A stretch of 64,000 bases of DNA from Listeria monocytogenes ATCC 19117 (lineage in GTDB: Bacteria > Bacillota > Bacilli > Lactobacillales > Listeriaceae), in NCBI RefSeq assembly GCF_000307025.1, contig NC_018584.1, forward strand, positions 2,566,501 through 2,630,500, in the 5' to 3' direction. The notes below the pieces were generated by a model, which saw nothing but the letters and a program-made list of their open reading frames with translations, did not search any database and had not been told where the DNA came from. Positions 29,225-38,801 of this stretch are shown piece by piece (the stretch's first letter is position 1; each line of letters opens with the position of its first letter). The position numbers were made by a program, and so were the translations under genes.

Positions 29225-30535
29225 TTAAATATAAGGTGCTGGATCGACTGGAATACCGTTTTTATGTATTTCAAAATGTAGATGTTGTCCTGTCGATTGA
29301 CCTGTTGATCCCATAATACCAATCGGTTGGCCTTGGGAAACTTGTTGGCCGGTAACTACTTTCAAGCTACCTGCACGCATATGTCCGTATAGTGTCTGGA
29401 ATCCATTGCCATGGTCAATTTTTACTACATAACCATAACCACCAAATCCACTACCTGATGCGCCAAACCCTGAAAATACAACTGTTCCTGATGCTGCAGC
29501 TGAAACAGTAACTGTACCGCCACCTGCAATATCTTGACCTTTGTGGGATTCATATTTGCCAGTCACGGGATTTGTTCGTTCGCTAAATCCAGAAGTTAAT
29601 ATACCAGAAGCTGGTTTAATAAATTGGCCTCCACCGGAACTTACTGTTTCTGTAGCTCCACTTGAATCTGAACTTGGTTGTTGTTTAACAACAGAGGAAC
29701 TTTTAGCGCTTGCTGCTGCGGCTTCTTGCATTCGCTTCTCTTCAGCGGCTTTAATTGCAGCCTCTTGTTTTGCTTTTTCACCTGCAATATTAGAAGCAAG
29801 TCGTTTTTCTTCATCAGTAAGCGCACCTTGTTCACTAGCTAAAAGGGTTTGTTCGCTCTTAGTTAAGTCTTTTTTGTTTGCTAGAGCCATAACTAAATCA
29901 TTTTTTTCTTGTTTTTGACTTTCCATATTGTTTTTCGAAACTTCTAATTCCACTGCAAGTACTTTTAGATTCTCTAGTTTTTTCTGAGAAGCAGATTCTG
30001 CTACTTTTAGTTTATCTTGATCATCTTTTTGGTCTTGCATAATGTTTTGGTCCGCTTTTACAATTGCCGATACAACTGTCACGCGGTCAACAAGTTCTTT
30101 AAAATCATCTGCTTCAAAAATCATATCTAAATAAGAAGTGGCTGTTCCAGTTGTTTGGATAGCACGCGCTCGATTATCAAGTACTTTTTGACGATCGCGA
30201 ATATCATTGCGCAGTTTTTCCATTTCTTTTTGCAATTTCTTTAGTTTCTCGTTTTCAGAGCTCACTTTATCTTCCTGCTCTTTTAATTTCTTGTTAGTGG
30301 CATCAAGACTTTTCATAAGTGATTCTAATTCTTTTGCAGCGTCTTTTTCAGCACTTTCTAAATGATTTAATTCCGAGTTTTTCGAGTCTATATTTTTATC
30401 TAGTTCTGATTTTTTTTGTTCAATTTCATTTTGGCGCTTTTGCATATCATTGATAGTATCCGCGTGCGCACCAGTTAGTGGCGCGGAAATAACCAATAGG
30501 CTAAGAATCGTTACTACCCCATATTTTTTTAACAT
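29225..30535 (-). CDS. Secreted coiled-coil M23 (LytM-type) peptidoglycan endopeptidase
   Basis: A 436-residue secreted protein. A Sec signal peptide ends near ALTGAHA at residue 25; residues 26-250 form a long coiled coil with the inverted arms typical of CwlO, PcsB and EnvC; a Ser/Gln linker follows; the C-terminal M23 domain shows HKGQDIAGGG (HxxxD), LYGHMR and GQHLHFEI (HxH), a complete zinc site. Its coiled coil resembles that of the P45-like neighbour, suggesting duplication with exchange of the catalytic domain. Adjacent ftsEX points to activation by FtsX (inference). Starts at ATG 30535 after GGAGC. Confidence 0.88.
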   Translation of the reverse strand: MLKKYGVVTILSLLVISAPLTGAHADTINDMQKRQNEIEQKKSELDKNIDSKNSELNHLESAEKDAAKELESLMKSLDATNKKLKEQEDKVSSENEKLKKLQKEMEKLRNDIRDRQKVLDNRARAIQTTGTATSYLDMIFEADDFKELVDRVTVVSAIVKADQNIMQDQKDDQDKLKVAESASQKKLENLKVLAVELEVSKNNMESQKQEKNDLVMALANKKDLTKSEQTLLASEQGALTDEEKRLASNIAGEKAKQEAAIKAAEEKRMQEAAAASAKSSSVVKQQPSSDSSGATETVSSGGGQFIKPASGILTSGFSERTNPVTGKYESHKGQDIAGGGTVTVSAAASGTVVFSGFGASGSGFGGYGYVVKIDHGNGFQTLYGHMRAGSLKVVTGQQVSQGQPIGIMGSTGQSTGQHLHFEIHKNGIPVDPAPYI

Positions 30536-30598
30536 TTTAAGCTCCTTTTCTATTCTCTATTTGACTAGGAACTTCATAATTCCCTTTACCATACCATA

Positions 30599-30641
30599 TA
30601 AAAAAGCACCTTTGTTTAAAACGACAAAGGTGCTTTTTAAC
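30599..30641 (-). terminator. Terminator of the P45-like gene
   Basis: The perfect 15-bp stem AAAAAGCACCTTTGT / ACAAAGGTGCTTTTT lies directly after the stop at 30655. It separates the two hydrolase genes. Confidence 0.92.
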
Positions 30642-30654
30642 TTTTCAATAATAA

Positions 30655-31860
30655 TTAGAAGTTAGCTACGCGGCCATATCCTACAAGATATTTAGCCCAG
30701 TAACCGCTAGTGATGTTGTCATATTTAACGCCATTGTTTTGAGCGTTAATCATTTGACCGCCACCAACATAAATTCCAACGTGAGCAATTCCGCTACCAT
30801 AGTTAAAGAATACTAAGTCACCTGGTTTTGCTTGGCTAGCGCTGATTTTAGATGCTGCTGCATATTGTCCACCAGATGTTCTTGGAAGAGAAACACCAGC
30901 TGCACGGAAAGCATAAGAAGTAAATCCTGAACAGTCAAATGCGCTTGGTCCAGTTGCTCCAAGGCTATAAGGTTTTCCAAGTTGTGCGTTAGCTGCAGCA
31001 ATCATTGCTGAGTATCCGCCACTAGATGGTGTTGCTGCGCTTGGTGCTGAATTGTTATCATTTGATGCAACATTTTTCGTTGTATTAGATTTTCCACTTG
31101 ATGTAGAAGTAGCAGAACTACTTGATTCTTGTCCAACGTTTGAAGATGTTGCTTCACGTAAAGCTGTCGCACGTGCTGTAGCTTCTTTAGCTGCTTTATC
31201 ACGTTCACTTACAAGACCAGCTTTTGCATTTTCAGCACTTGCTTGATCAGAAGCTAGTTGAGCAACGATTGCTTCTTTTTCAGCTTTTTGTGCTTCGATT
31301 TTATTTTGTTGTGCTTCATATTCATGAATTGCTGTTGCTTGATCTTCTTGTTTTTTCTTAACAGCAGTTTGTTTTGTTTTTAAAGCTTTTTCATCATTTT
31401 GTTGATCTTCTAAAATAGATTTATCAGAATCAACTAATTGGTTAACTGCAGAAACACGACCAACTAAGTCAGAAAGATTTTCTGCATCTAAGATAACTTC
31501 AAGATAAGCATTAGAATTAGAAGTTTTTTGCATCGCACGAGCACGTTCTTTTAAAACAGTTTCGCGTTCTTTAATACGTTCATTGATACTTTTAATATCT
31601 TCATTAAGTTTTTTTAGTTCTTTGCCTGTTTTATCAAATTCTCCTTGTAGAGATTTAGCTTTTTCTTGAGCTTTCTCAAGGTCTGCTACTAAACCAGAAA
31701 GATCTGATTGTAAATCTGTTTTTTTAGACTTGATGTCGTTAATTTTTTTATCTTGGTTTTGAATGTCTGTATTCACGTCCGCGAAAACATTAGTCGTAAA
31801 AGCTGGCGTCAAACTGATAACTGCTGCGAGTGAAATCGCAATAAACGTATTCTTTTTCAA
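30655..31860 (-). CDS. spl: P45-type NlpC/P60 D,L-endopeptidase
   Basis: Secreted peptidoglycan hydrolase of the CwlO/P45 type, cutting D-Glu to diamino acid bonds. The 401-residue precursor has a signal peptide ending near NVFA (residue 27), a coiled-coil region to about 230, a Ser/Thr/Asn-rich linker, and the NlpC/P60 domain with the catalytic Cys in [11 protein letters not shown] and His in HVGIYVGGG; the third polar residue is Asn in MINAQ. The start is TTG at 31860 behind AGGAGG. Position after ftsEX fits the family's dependence on FtsX. Confidence 0.92.
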   Translation of the reverse strand: MKKNTFIAISLAAVISLTPAFTTNVFADVNTDIQNQDKKINDIKSKKTDLQSDLSGLVADLEKAQEKAKSLQGEFDKTGKELKKLNEDIKSINERIKERETVLKERARAMQKTSNSNAYLEVILDAENLSDLVGRVSAVNQLVDSDKSILEDQQNDEKALKTKQTAVKKKQEDQATAIHEYEAQQNKIEAQKAEKEAIVAQLASDQASAENAKAGLVSERDKAAKEATARATALREATSSNVGQESSSSATSTSSGKSNTTKNVASNDNNSAPSAATPSSGGYSAMIAAANAQLGKPYSLGATGPSAFDCSGFTSYAFRAAGVSLPRTSGGQYAAASKISASQAKPGDLVFFNYGSGIAHVGIYVGGGQMINAQNNGVKYDNITSGYWAKYLVGYGRVANF

Positions 31861-31874
31861 AAAGTTTACCTCCT

Positions 31875-31894
31875 AAAAAGCTCCCTAGCTTTTT
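31875..31894 (-). other. Compact hairpin just before the spl ribosome binding site
   Basis: The perfect 8-bp stem AAAAAGCT / AGCTTTTT with a 4-nt loop ends 2 nt before AGGAGG. It may be a weak terminator or attenuator after ftsX, or affect translation of spl. Confidence 0.6.
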
Positions 31895-31935
31895 CTTTTA
31901 AATTATTTTTATTTCGATTTAAGTAATTTTCTGAG

Positions 31936-32820
31936 TTAGACTTTCAAGAATCTGCGGATAGATATTACGCTTCCCCAAATCCCGATTAGTACGCCGATTG
32001 CAATAATCAAGCCACTAATTTGATAAGCGAATGGTGTTGGAGGCAGAAGTGATAGTGAGCTTGTCACTAACTTCGGATTCACCAAGTTGTAAATATTAAC
32101 ATAGCCTATAAATGTTAACACAACTGGTACAATCGAGCCAATTAATCCTAGCCAAGCACCTTCTAAAACGAAAGGCCAGCGTATGAACCAGTTGGTCGCT
32201 CCTACTAATTTCATTATTTCTATTTCTCTTCGCCGGGAGAAAATTGCAATCTTGATTGTGTTTGATATTAAGAACATCGCTGTTAGTAACAACCCAATGC
32301 TTAGTATAATACCAGCATATCGTCCCCATTTCAAGGTATCAAACAATTTATCGACTGTTTTCTCACCATATTCTACATTATCTACGTACTGTAATTTTTC
32401 TACTTTTTTAGCAATAGTCTTTGTTTGTGTGGGCTCTTTAGCCTCTACAACAAACACATCGTATAGTGGATTATCTTGTTTAAACAATTCGAAGTTTTTG
32501 CCGTACGCACCAACTAATTTCTTCAATTCGTCATCCTTAGAAGAAAAGCTGACACTATCAACTCCATCAATCTTCTCAATGTTTTTCTCAAGTTCTTGCT
32601 GCTGTTTCTTGTCTGCGCTTAGAGAAATATGTACGTTAATTTGTACATTGTTTTCTACATCCGTTGCAAGCTTGTTCATGTTGATCAATATTGCAAAAAA
32701 CACGCTGACTAAGATAAGTGTTACTGTTACTGCACTCGCTGCTGCAAAGGTCATCCAACCATTCCGGTAAAGGCTCTTAAAACTTTCTCTTATATGTCTT
32801 CCTACAGTCCTAAATTTCAT
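31936..32820 (-). CDS. ftsX: Cell-division ABC-type permease FtsX
   Basis: Membrane partner of FtsE that turns ATP hydrolysis into activation of peptidoglycan hydrolases. The 294-residue form starts at ATG 32820 (AAGGAG 9 nt upstream), giving MKFRTVGRHIRESFKS as in other FtsX proteins; it overlaps ftsE by 11 nt. The first membrane segment (about 24-44) is followed by an extracellular domain to about 165, then three more spans and the FtsX-family ISNTIKIAIFSRRREIEIMKLVGAT motif. The extracellular domain is where CwlO-type hydrolases dock in relatives. Confidence 0.94.
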   Translation of the reverse strand: MKFRTVGRHIRESFKSLYRNGWMTFAAASAVTVTLILVSVFFAILINMNKLATDVENNVQINVHISLSADKKQQQELEKNIEKIDGVDSVSFSSKDDELKKLVGAYGKNFELFKQDNPLYDVFVVEAKEPTQTKTIAKKVEKLQYVDNVEYGEKTVDKLFDTLKWGRYAGIILSIGLLLTAMFLISNTIKIAIFSRRREIEIMKLVGATNWFIRWPFVLEGAWLGLIGSIVPVVLTFIGYVNIYNLVNPKLVTSSLSLLPPTPFAYQISGLIIAIGVLIGIWGSVISIRRFLKV

Positions 32821-33496
32821 AGCCATATTCTCCTTGCTGCTCATCTCGAACAATTCTTCCATTCTCGATAGCGACTACCCGGTGTTTCAATGTGTTAACA
32901 ATTTCTTTGTTGTGGGTTGCCATCACGATGGTTGTTCCGCGATTGCTTATTTCTTCAAGGATATTCATGATTTCCCATGAAGTATCAGGATCTAGGTTAC
33001 CGGTCGGTTCATCTGCTATTAATACTTTAGGCATATTTGCAATGGAGCGGGCAATGGATATCCGCTGTTGCTCACCACCGGAAAGTTCATCCGGCAACAT
33101 TCTTACTTTATGCTTAAGGTTGACTAAATCTAGTACTTCCATAACACGTTCTTTAATTACGGATGGCTCTGTTTCAACCACTTCCATCGCATAAGCAATG
33201 TTTTCATAAACTGTTTTGCTTTGAAGTAATTTGTAATCTTGGAATACCACGCCTACGTTACGACGAAGATATGGGATTTCACGATTTTTCATATTAATCA
33301 AATCAAATTTGTCTACGATGATTTTGCCTTTTGTCGCTCGTTCTTCTCTGTAAATCATTTTGATGAAGGTAGATTTACCAGCACCACTCGGGCCTACTAC
33401 ATAAACAAATTCCCCTTCGCCAATGTTAATGTTGAGTCCATTGGCAGCTGTTATGCCGTTAGGGTATTTCTTATAAACATCTTCCATTAATATCAT
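32810..33496 (-). CDS. ftsE: Cell-division ATPase FtsE
   Basis: ABC ATPase that powers FtsX. The 228 residues include Walker A GPSGAGKSTFIKMI, Q-loop VFQDYKLL, signature LSGGEQQRISIAR, and Walker B VLIADEPTGNLDP, all typical of FtsE. It starts at ATG 33496 after AAGGTG. A TGGTATAAT extended -10 lies about 110 nt upstream. Confidence 0.96.
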   Translation of the reverse strand: MILMEDVYKKYPNGITAANGLNINIGEGEFVYVVGPSGAGKSTFIKMIYREERATKGKIIVDKFDLINMKNREIPYLRRNVGVVFQDYKLLQSKTVYENIAYAMEVVETEPSVIKERVMEVLDLVNLKHKVRMLPDELSGGEQQRISIARSIANMPKVLIADEPTGNLDPDTSWEIMNILEEISNRGTTIVMATHNKEIVNTLKHRVVAIENGRIVRDEQQGEYGYEI

Positions 33497-33604
33497 TTTA
33501 TCACCTTACTATGCCTTTCTACTGAGTTACATTTTAGGTAATGCATGGTAACCATGAAGATGAGTTGTTTGTAGGTACGAATTTAAACTCACAACATAAG
33601 CTTA

Positions 33605-33613
33605 ATTATACCA
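33605..33613 (-). promoter_or_regulatory. Extended -10 promoter of ftsEX
   Basis: On the - strand TGGTATAAT is a perfect extended -10 element with no good -35. The leader to the ftsE ATG would be about 100 nt. Confidence 0.6.
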
Positions 33614-33675
33614 TGACAGTTTTTCATCTATAGGTTAATTGCATTACAATTATATTTCAGGGTGTGACAATATCT

Positions 33676-33704
33676 CGATTATTGTAATAGGAAATACGAT
33701 TATT
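33676..33704. repeat. Direct repeat CGATTATT, 21-bp period
   Basis: Two copies of CGATTATT (33676-33683 and 33697-33704) are spaced two helical turns apart, about 65-100 bp upstream of the ftsE -10. They could be a regulator site; no known box is matched. Confidence 0.4.
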
Positions 33705-33754
33705 ACGTTGATTTCCAATTTATATATATGTCTGCGGTCTAGTGTTATTAAGAC

Positions 33755-33785
33755 AAAATAAAAAAGAACCCACATTGGTCTTTTC
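33755..33785 (-). terminator. Orphan terminator upstream of ftsE
   Basis: On the - strand AAAAGACC pairs with GGTTCTTTT (one bulged T, 6-nt loop), followed by T6 and ATTTT. No gene ends here; it may end a short RNA (see findings). Confidence 0.55.
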
Positions 33786-33900
33786 TACTGCTAACATTGT
33801 AACTTGTTTTTACCCTAAATAACATTACAGGTACATTAAAAATCATTACAGTTCTAGCTAGCGGAATAGACCAATCTAGTTAAAATAGCTCGAGGTCTGC
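33757..33900 (-). ncRNA. Candidate small RNA between the YitT gene and ftsE
   Basis: On the - strand a perfect TTGACA at 33935-33930 with 17-nt spacing to a weak TTTAGC could start a transcript near 33900, which would end at the orphan terminator after about 145 nt. No open frame with a ribosome binding site is seen inside. An AGACC...GGTCT pairing and two TGTAATG repeats lie within it. The weak -10 is the main doubt. The rest of the 33497-34002 gap holds the ftsE promoter and a direct repeat. Confidence 0.35.
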
Positions 33901-33954
33901 AACTAGGCTAAACTCGACTGTCATCAAATTGTCAAAAAGCGGGCCTGAAAACTT

Positions 33955-34003
33955 AAAAAAAGTACCATTTCCTGACTAAAAAAGTTAGGAAATGGTACTT
34001 TTT
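33955..34003 (-). terminator. Terminator after prfB and the YitT-family gene
   Basis: A long stem (AAGTACCATTTCCT with AGGAAATGGTACTT, plus inner ACT/AGT pairs) is followed by seven T on the - strand. Confidence 0.9.
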
Positions 34004-34866
34004 TATGAAGTAAAACCTTCACCCATTACTTCACTTGCGCTCATTACAACCACAAAAGCCTCTGGGTCTATTTCTTTTATAACTTCTTTTAACCTTGAAA
34101 ATTCACTTTGCGCAATCACACATAATAAAATTTGCTTGTCATCCTCTGTATATCCACCTTTTGCGGAGAGCCGAGTAATGCCTCGGTCAATTTTAAACAG
34201 AATTGCTTGGCGGATTGCTTCTTGATTTTCAGAAATAATAAAGACTGTTTTGGATTGATTTAAACCAACTTGCACCAAATCAATTGTTTTACTTGTAGCG
34301 AATAATCCGACAAGTGCGTACAGCCCTGATTCAATGTCAAAAACAAACATTGCCGAAATAACAACGAATCCATCAATCAAAGCCACACAAATTCCCAATG
34401 TTAGATGAGAATACTTATGCAAAATTTGTGCAGCGACATCCGTGCCACCAGTAGATGCTTTGCCTCGAAAAACGATTCCAAGTCCCATTCCTACAAGTAC
34501 GCCGCCAAACAAAGCAGCTACAAGAGGTTCATGCGTCCATGGCTCCAAGCCTTGCGTTAAATACACAAAGAACGGTAAAAGCATCGTGCCGACAAAAGTT
34601 TTCAACCCGAATTGATAGCCTAAAAAGAATAATCCCGCTAGAAATAAAGGAATATTAAATGCCCACTGAATAAAAGCAGGATTCCAACCTGTTAAATAGT
34701 TAATGATTGTACTTATCCCGCTCACTCCGCCAGAAGCAACGTGATTCGGGAGTAGTAAAACATTAAAAGCAAGTGCGATGAGAGCTGCACCTATAATGAC
34801 ATAAATATACTCAATTAATTTAGAAACAACTGGGGATAACGGTTGTTTCTTTCTTTTATTTGCCAT
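34003..34866 (-). CDS. YitT-family membrane protein (DUF161 + DUF2179)
   Basis: A 287-residue membrane protein with five to six hydrophobic spans between about 14 and 195, containing the family motif NHVASGGVSGISTIINYLTG, and a soluble C-terminal DUF2179 domain from about 200 (ILCVIAQSEFSRLKEVIKEIDPEAFVVV). Paralogues are common in Firmicutes; their substrate is unknown. It starts 5 nt after the prfB stop, so it is probably cotranscribed with prfB. Confidence 0.87.
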   Translation of the reverse strand: MANKRKKQPLSPVVSKLIEYIYVIIGAALIALAFNVLLLPNHVASGGVSGISTIINYLTGWNPAFIQWAFNIPLFLAGLFFLGYQFGLKTFVGTMLLPFFVYLTQGLEPWTHEPLVAALFGGVLVGMGLGIVFRGKASTGGTDVAAQILHKYSHLTLGICVALIDGFVVISAMFVFDIESGLYALVGLFATSKTIDLVQVGLNQSKTVFIISENQEAIRQAILFKIDRGITRLSAKGGYTEDDKQILLCVIAQSEFSRLKEVIKEIDPEAFVVVMSASEVMGEGFTS

Positions 34867-34871
34867 CTCTT

Positions 34872-35973
34872 TTATCCAATCCTAGAACGCAAATATGCAT
34901 TGATAAATTCATCTAAGTCTCCATCCATTACCGCTTGAATATTACCGGTTTCGTAATTTGTGCGATGATCTTTCACCATGGAGTAAGGGTGGAAAACATA
35001 GGAACGAATTTGGCTTCCCCAACCAATTTCTTTTTGTTCTCCTCGAATTTCTGCTAGCTCGCGTTCTTTTTCCTCTTGTTCTTTTTGGTATAATTTTGTT
35101 TTTAACATTTTCATTGCCTGTTCACGGTTTTTAAGCTGAGAACGCTCAGATTGGCACGTTACAACGATGCCGGATGGAATATGTGTCATCCTAACAGCTG
35201 AGTCAGTTGTATTGATATGTTGTCCACCTGCACCAGTTGCGCGGTACGTATCAATTTTCAAGTCTTCTGTACGTACTTCAATTTCAATATCATCATCTAA
35301 TTCAGGCATTACATCCACGGAAACGAATGATGTATGACGTCTGCCGGATGAGTCAAATGGCGAAATACGCACTAGACGATGCACCCCTTTTTCCGCTTTT
35401 AAATAGCCGTAAGCATTGTGGCCTTTTATAAGTAACGTGACACTTTTTATTCCAGCTTCGTCCCCTGCTTGGTAATCAAGCATCTCTACTTTAAAGCCTT
35501 TCTTCTCAGACCAACGTTGATACATACGAAGTAACATCGAACCCCAGTCTTGTGATTCTGTACCACCAGCACCTGGATGAAGTTCTAAAATAGCATTATT
35601 TTTGTCATATGGATCACTTAGCATCAGTTTTAATTCAAACTCACTAATAGTCGCCATGTAAGCTTTAATATCTTTTTCTAATTCTTCTTGTAAATCTTCA
35701 TCTGCTTCTTCTTTTAATAATTCTAGACTAATTTCCATACTTTCTTGTTCTTCTTCTAGCGCATGAAAAGCTTGGTATGTTTCTTTATATCCGTTTGACT
35801 CATTAATTACTTTCTGTGCCGCTTGTTGGTCATTCCAAAAATTCGGATCTAACATTTGGTCTTCTAGCTCAGCGATTCGAACTTCCATACTGTCTAAGTC
35901 AAAGAGACCCCCTAAAGTCTTTGATTTGCTGCGCTGTTTTTTCTAATTCATTACGAATTTCTGCTAATTCCAT
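34872..35973 (-). CDS. prfB: Peptide chain release factor 2, with programmed +1 frameshift
   Basis: Release factor for UGA and UAA. The gene begins at ATG 35973, reads 24 codons, and meets an in-frame TGA at 35901-35899 in the context AGGGGGTCTCTTTGAC: an internal Shine-Dalgarno, then the slippery CTT-TGA-C. A +1 shift skips T35901 and resumes at GAC (35900), giving a 366-residue protein, the usual RF2 length. The anticodon-like SPF motif (ISPFDSSG) and the catalytic GGQ ([13 protein letters not shown]) are present. This self-regulates: low RF2 favours the shift. Terminators bracket the gene with the YitT gene. Confidence 0.96.
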
Positions 35974-36014
35974 TCTAATTCCACCTTTTTTAAATTTACT
36001 TATAAACTTTCATA

Positions 36015-36046
36015 GCAAAAAGCGCCGTCTTTCAGGCGCTTTTTAA
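36015..36046 (-). terminator. Terminator of secA
   Basis: The perfect 10-bp stem AAAAAGCGCC / GGCGCTTTTT with an 8-nt loop lies just after the secA stop. It separates secA from prfB. Confidence 0.9.
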
Positions 36047-36057
36047 ATTGTTTCAAT

Positions 36058-38571
36058 CTATGCTTCTTTACCGTGACAATTTTTATATTTTTTGCCGCTA
36101 CCACATGGGCATGGATCATTACGTCCAATGTGTTGATCTTTGCGGATTGGTTGGCGTTTCGCTTCTGGTTTACCTTCAGCAGGATTAATTGCTTCCCCTT
36201 TGGCAACTTGCTCACGTTCAAGGTTTTGGCGAATTTCTGCTTTCATAATATAACGAGAAACATCTTCATCAATGGACGATACCATTGCTTCAAACATTTC
36301 AAAGCCTTCTGATTGATACTCACGAAGCGGATCAATTTGACCGTACGCACGTAAATGAATACCGTCACGTAAATGATCCATGGCATCAATATGATCAACC
36401 CATTTAGTATCAACAACACGAAGCAATACTACTTTTTCGAATTCGTTAAATTCTTCTGGAGGTAGTAGTGTTTCTTTTTCGTCGTAAGCCGCTTTGATTT
36501 TATCTAAAATTAGATTTTGAATATCTTCGCTTGTTCTATTTTGTAGATCTTCTAGTGTGATAGTGCCTTCAGGAAGTAAGTTCGCATCCACATAGTCGAT
36601 AATTCCTTGTAGATTCCAAGCTTCTTCAGGTTCATGGCTTGATGCATTACTAGAAACGATAAAGTTGACCGTTCGTTGAATCATTTGTTCAATAATTTCA
36701 CGCAAACTGTTTTCTGCATTAATTACTTCATAACGCTGTTTATAGATAACTTCCCGTTGTTGGCGAAGTACATCATCATATTGTAAAACTTGTTTCCGGG
36801 AATCAAAGTTATTTCCTTCCACACGTCTTTGTGCGGATTCAACTGCACGACTAACCATTTTACTTTGGATAGCATCTTCTGCCATACCAAAGCGTTCCAT
36901 CATTGATTTCATATTGTCTGAACCGAAACGACGCATCAATTCATCTTCCATAGAAAGATAAAATTGAGTCACACCAGGGTCTCCTTGACGTCCAGAACGA
37001 CCACGTAATTGGTTATCTATACGACGTGATTCATGACGTTCTGTACCAATAACTGCTAAACCTCCAGCTTCAATCGTACCCTCACCAAGTTTGATATCCG
37101 TACCACGACCAGCCATGTTGGTTGCGATTACTACCGCGCCACGTTCACCTGCATGTTTAATGATATCAGCTTCACGTTCATGTTGCTTCGCGTTTAGTAC
37201 ATCATGCTTAATTCCTTTGCGTTTTAATTTGCTAGAAATAAGTTCGGATGTTTCAATCGCAACTGTACCGACTAATACGGGTTGTCCTTTTGCATGACGT
37301 TCGGCAATATCTTCTACCACTGCATTAAATTTCGCTTCAATCGTTGTGTAAATTAAATCAGGACGGTCATCACGAATAATTACTTTATTAGTTGGGATTT
37401 CAATAACGCGCATATTATAAATATCGCGGAACTCTTCTTCTTCCGTTTTTGCAGTACCCGTCATCCCTGCAAGTTTTTTATACATACGGAAATAGTTTTG
37501 GAATGTAATTGTCGCCATTGTTTTGGATTCGTTTTGAATAGTTACGCCTTCTTTTGCTTCAAGCGCTTGGTGTAAACCTTCACTGAAACGACGACCTTTC
37601 ATAATACGACCAGTGAATTGGTCAACGATTAATACTTCATCATCTTGAACAACATAATCGACATCTAGGCTCATTGTATAGTTAGCTTTTAACGCTTGAG
37701 CAATATGATGTAAAATTACGGTATTTTCCAAATCAAAAAGGTTCTCTACATCAAAGTAGTTTTCTCCTTTTGTCATACCATCTTCGGTTAATTGAACAGA
37801 TTTTGTTTTAATATCAACTGTATAATCTTCCTCTTCTGTAAGAGTACGGACAAAAGTATTTGCACGCACATATAGAATAGTCGATTTTTCTGCTTCACCA
37901 GAAATAATTAATGGTGTTCTCGCTTCATCGACCAAAATGGAATCGACTTCATCGATAACAGCAAAAGCTAGCGGACGTTGTACCATTTCTTCTTTGTAAA
38001 CAACCATATTATCACGTAAATAGTCAAATCCTAATTCATTATTTGTGCTATACGTAATATCACATGCATAAGCTTCTCGTTTTTCTGTGCTCGATAAAGC
38101 ATTTAGGTTTAGCCCTACAGAAAGTCCAAGGAAATTGTATAAAACGCCCATTTCTTCAGCATCACGATGAGCTAAGTATTCGTTGACTGTAACAACATGC
38201 ACACCTTCACCAGAAAGCGCGTTTAAATAAACTGGTAGTGTCGCTGTTAACGTTTTACCTTCACCAGTTTTCATCTCTGCAATGTTACCTTCGTGGAGAA
38301 CAATCCCACCCATTAATTGAACTTTAAATGGATACAATCCTAGCGCACGCTTCGCACCTTCTCTGGCAACAGCAAATGCTTCTACCAATAAGTCATCCAG
38401 TGTTTCACCTTTTTGAACACGCTCTTTAAACTCTACTGTTTTTTCACGTAGAGCATCATCCGAAAGAGCAGCAGTTTCATCCGCTAAAGCAATAATCTCA
38501 TCTGCTTTTCTCTCCAAATATTTAACATCTTTTTTTCCTGATTCAAAAATCTTTTTCAATAGTCCAGCCAT
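36058..38571 (-). CDS. secA: Preprotein translocase ATPase SecA
   Basis: Motor of the Sec pathway. The 837-residue protein has Walker A in [18 protein letters not shown] motif [14 protein letters not shown], the helicase motif [11 protein letters not shown], the [20 protein letters not shown] block, and a C-terminal zinc-binding [14 protein letters not shown] (SEC-C). The size and the zinc tail mark the housekeeping SecA1 rather than the accessory SecA2. Starts at ATG 38571 after AGAGGAGA. The gene has its own terminator before prfB. Confidence 0.98.
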   Translation of the reverse strand: MAGLLKKIFESGKKDVKYLERKADEIIALADETAALSDDALREKTVEFKERVQKGETLDDLLVEAFAVAREGAKRALGLYPFKVQLMGGIVLHEGNIAEMKTGEGKTLTATLPVYLNALSGEGVHVVTVNEYLAHRDAEEMGVLYNFLGLSVGLNLNALSSTEKREAYACDITYSTNNELGFDYLRDNMVVYKEEMVQRPLAFAVIDEVDSILVDEARTPLIISGEAEKSTILYVRANTFVRTLTEEEDYTVDIKTKSVQLTEDGMTKGENYFDVENLFDLENTVILHHIAQALKANYTMSLDVDYVVQDDEVLIVDQFTGRIMKGRRFSEGLHQALEAKEGVTIQNESKTMATITFQNYFRMYKKLAGMTGTAKTEEEEFRDIYNMRVIEIPTNKVIIRDDRPDLIYTTIEAKFNAVVEDIAERHAKGQPVLVGTVAIETSELISSKLKRKGIKHDVLNAKQHEREADIIKHAGERGAVVIATNMAGRGTDIKLGEGTIEAGGLAVIGTERHESRRIDNQLRGRSGRQGDPGVTQFYLSMEDELMRRFGSDNMKSMMERFGMAEDAIQSKMVSRAVESAQRRVEGNNFDSRKQVLQYDDVLRQQREVIYKQRYEVINAENSLREIIEQMIQRTVNFIVSSNASSHEPEEAWNLQGIIDYVDANLLPEGTITLEDLQNRTSEDIQNLILDKIKAAYDEKETLLPPEEFNEFEKVVLLRVVDTKWVDHIDAMDHLRDGIHLRAYGQIDPLREYQSEGFEMFEAMVSSIDEDVSRYIMKAEIRQNLEREQVAKGEAINPAEGKPEAKRQPIRKDQHIGRNDPCPCGSGKKYKNCHGKEA

Positions 38572-38750
38572 TTAAATTCTCCTCTACTGTTTTCGCTGTC
38601 ATCGCGCAGTTTCATCTATAATAACTTTCAGGAATTATCTTCACTTAAATATACAAACTAATTCTATCACTTATTAACTAAAATATACAACTGGTTATCT
38701 CTTTTTAATCAATAAAATTATCAAAATGCCATAAATTCTTCATCTAAGAG

Positions 38751-38781
38751 TAAAAAAATGGAGACCAAGATTGGCCCCCAT
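38751..38781 (-). terminator. Terminator of hpf
   Basis: On the - strand ATGGGGGCCA pairs with TGGTCTCCAT (two G-U pairs), followed by seven T. Confidence 0.78.
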
Positions 38782-38801
38782 CTGTTAATTATTATTTTAA
38801 A

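Noticed and set aside
32183-32770. A 195-codon + strand frame opposite ftsX
   Set aside because: ftsX is well supported by motifs and synteny; the antisense frame shows no family features.
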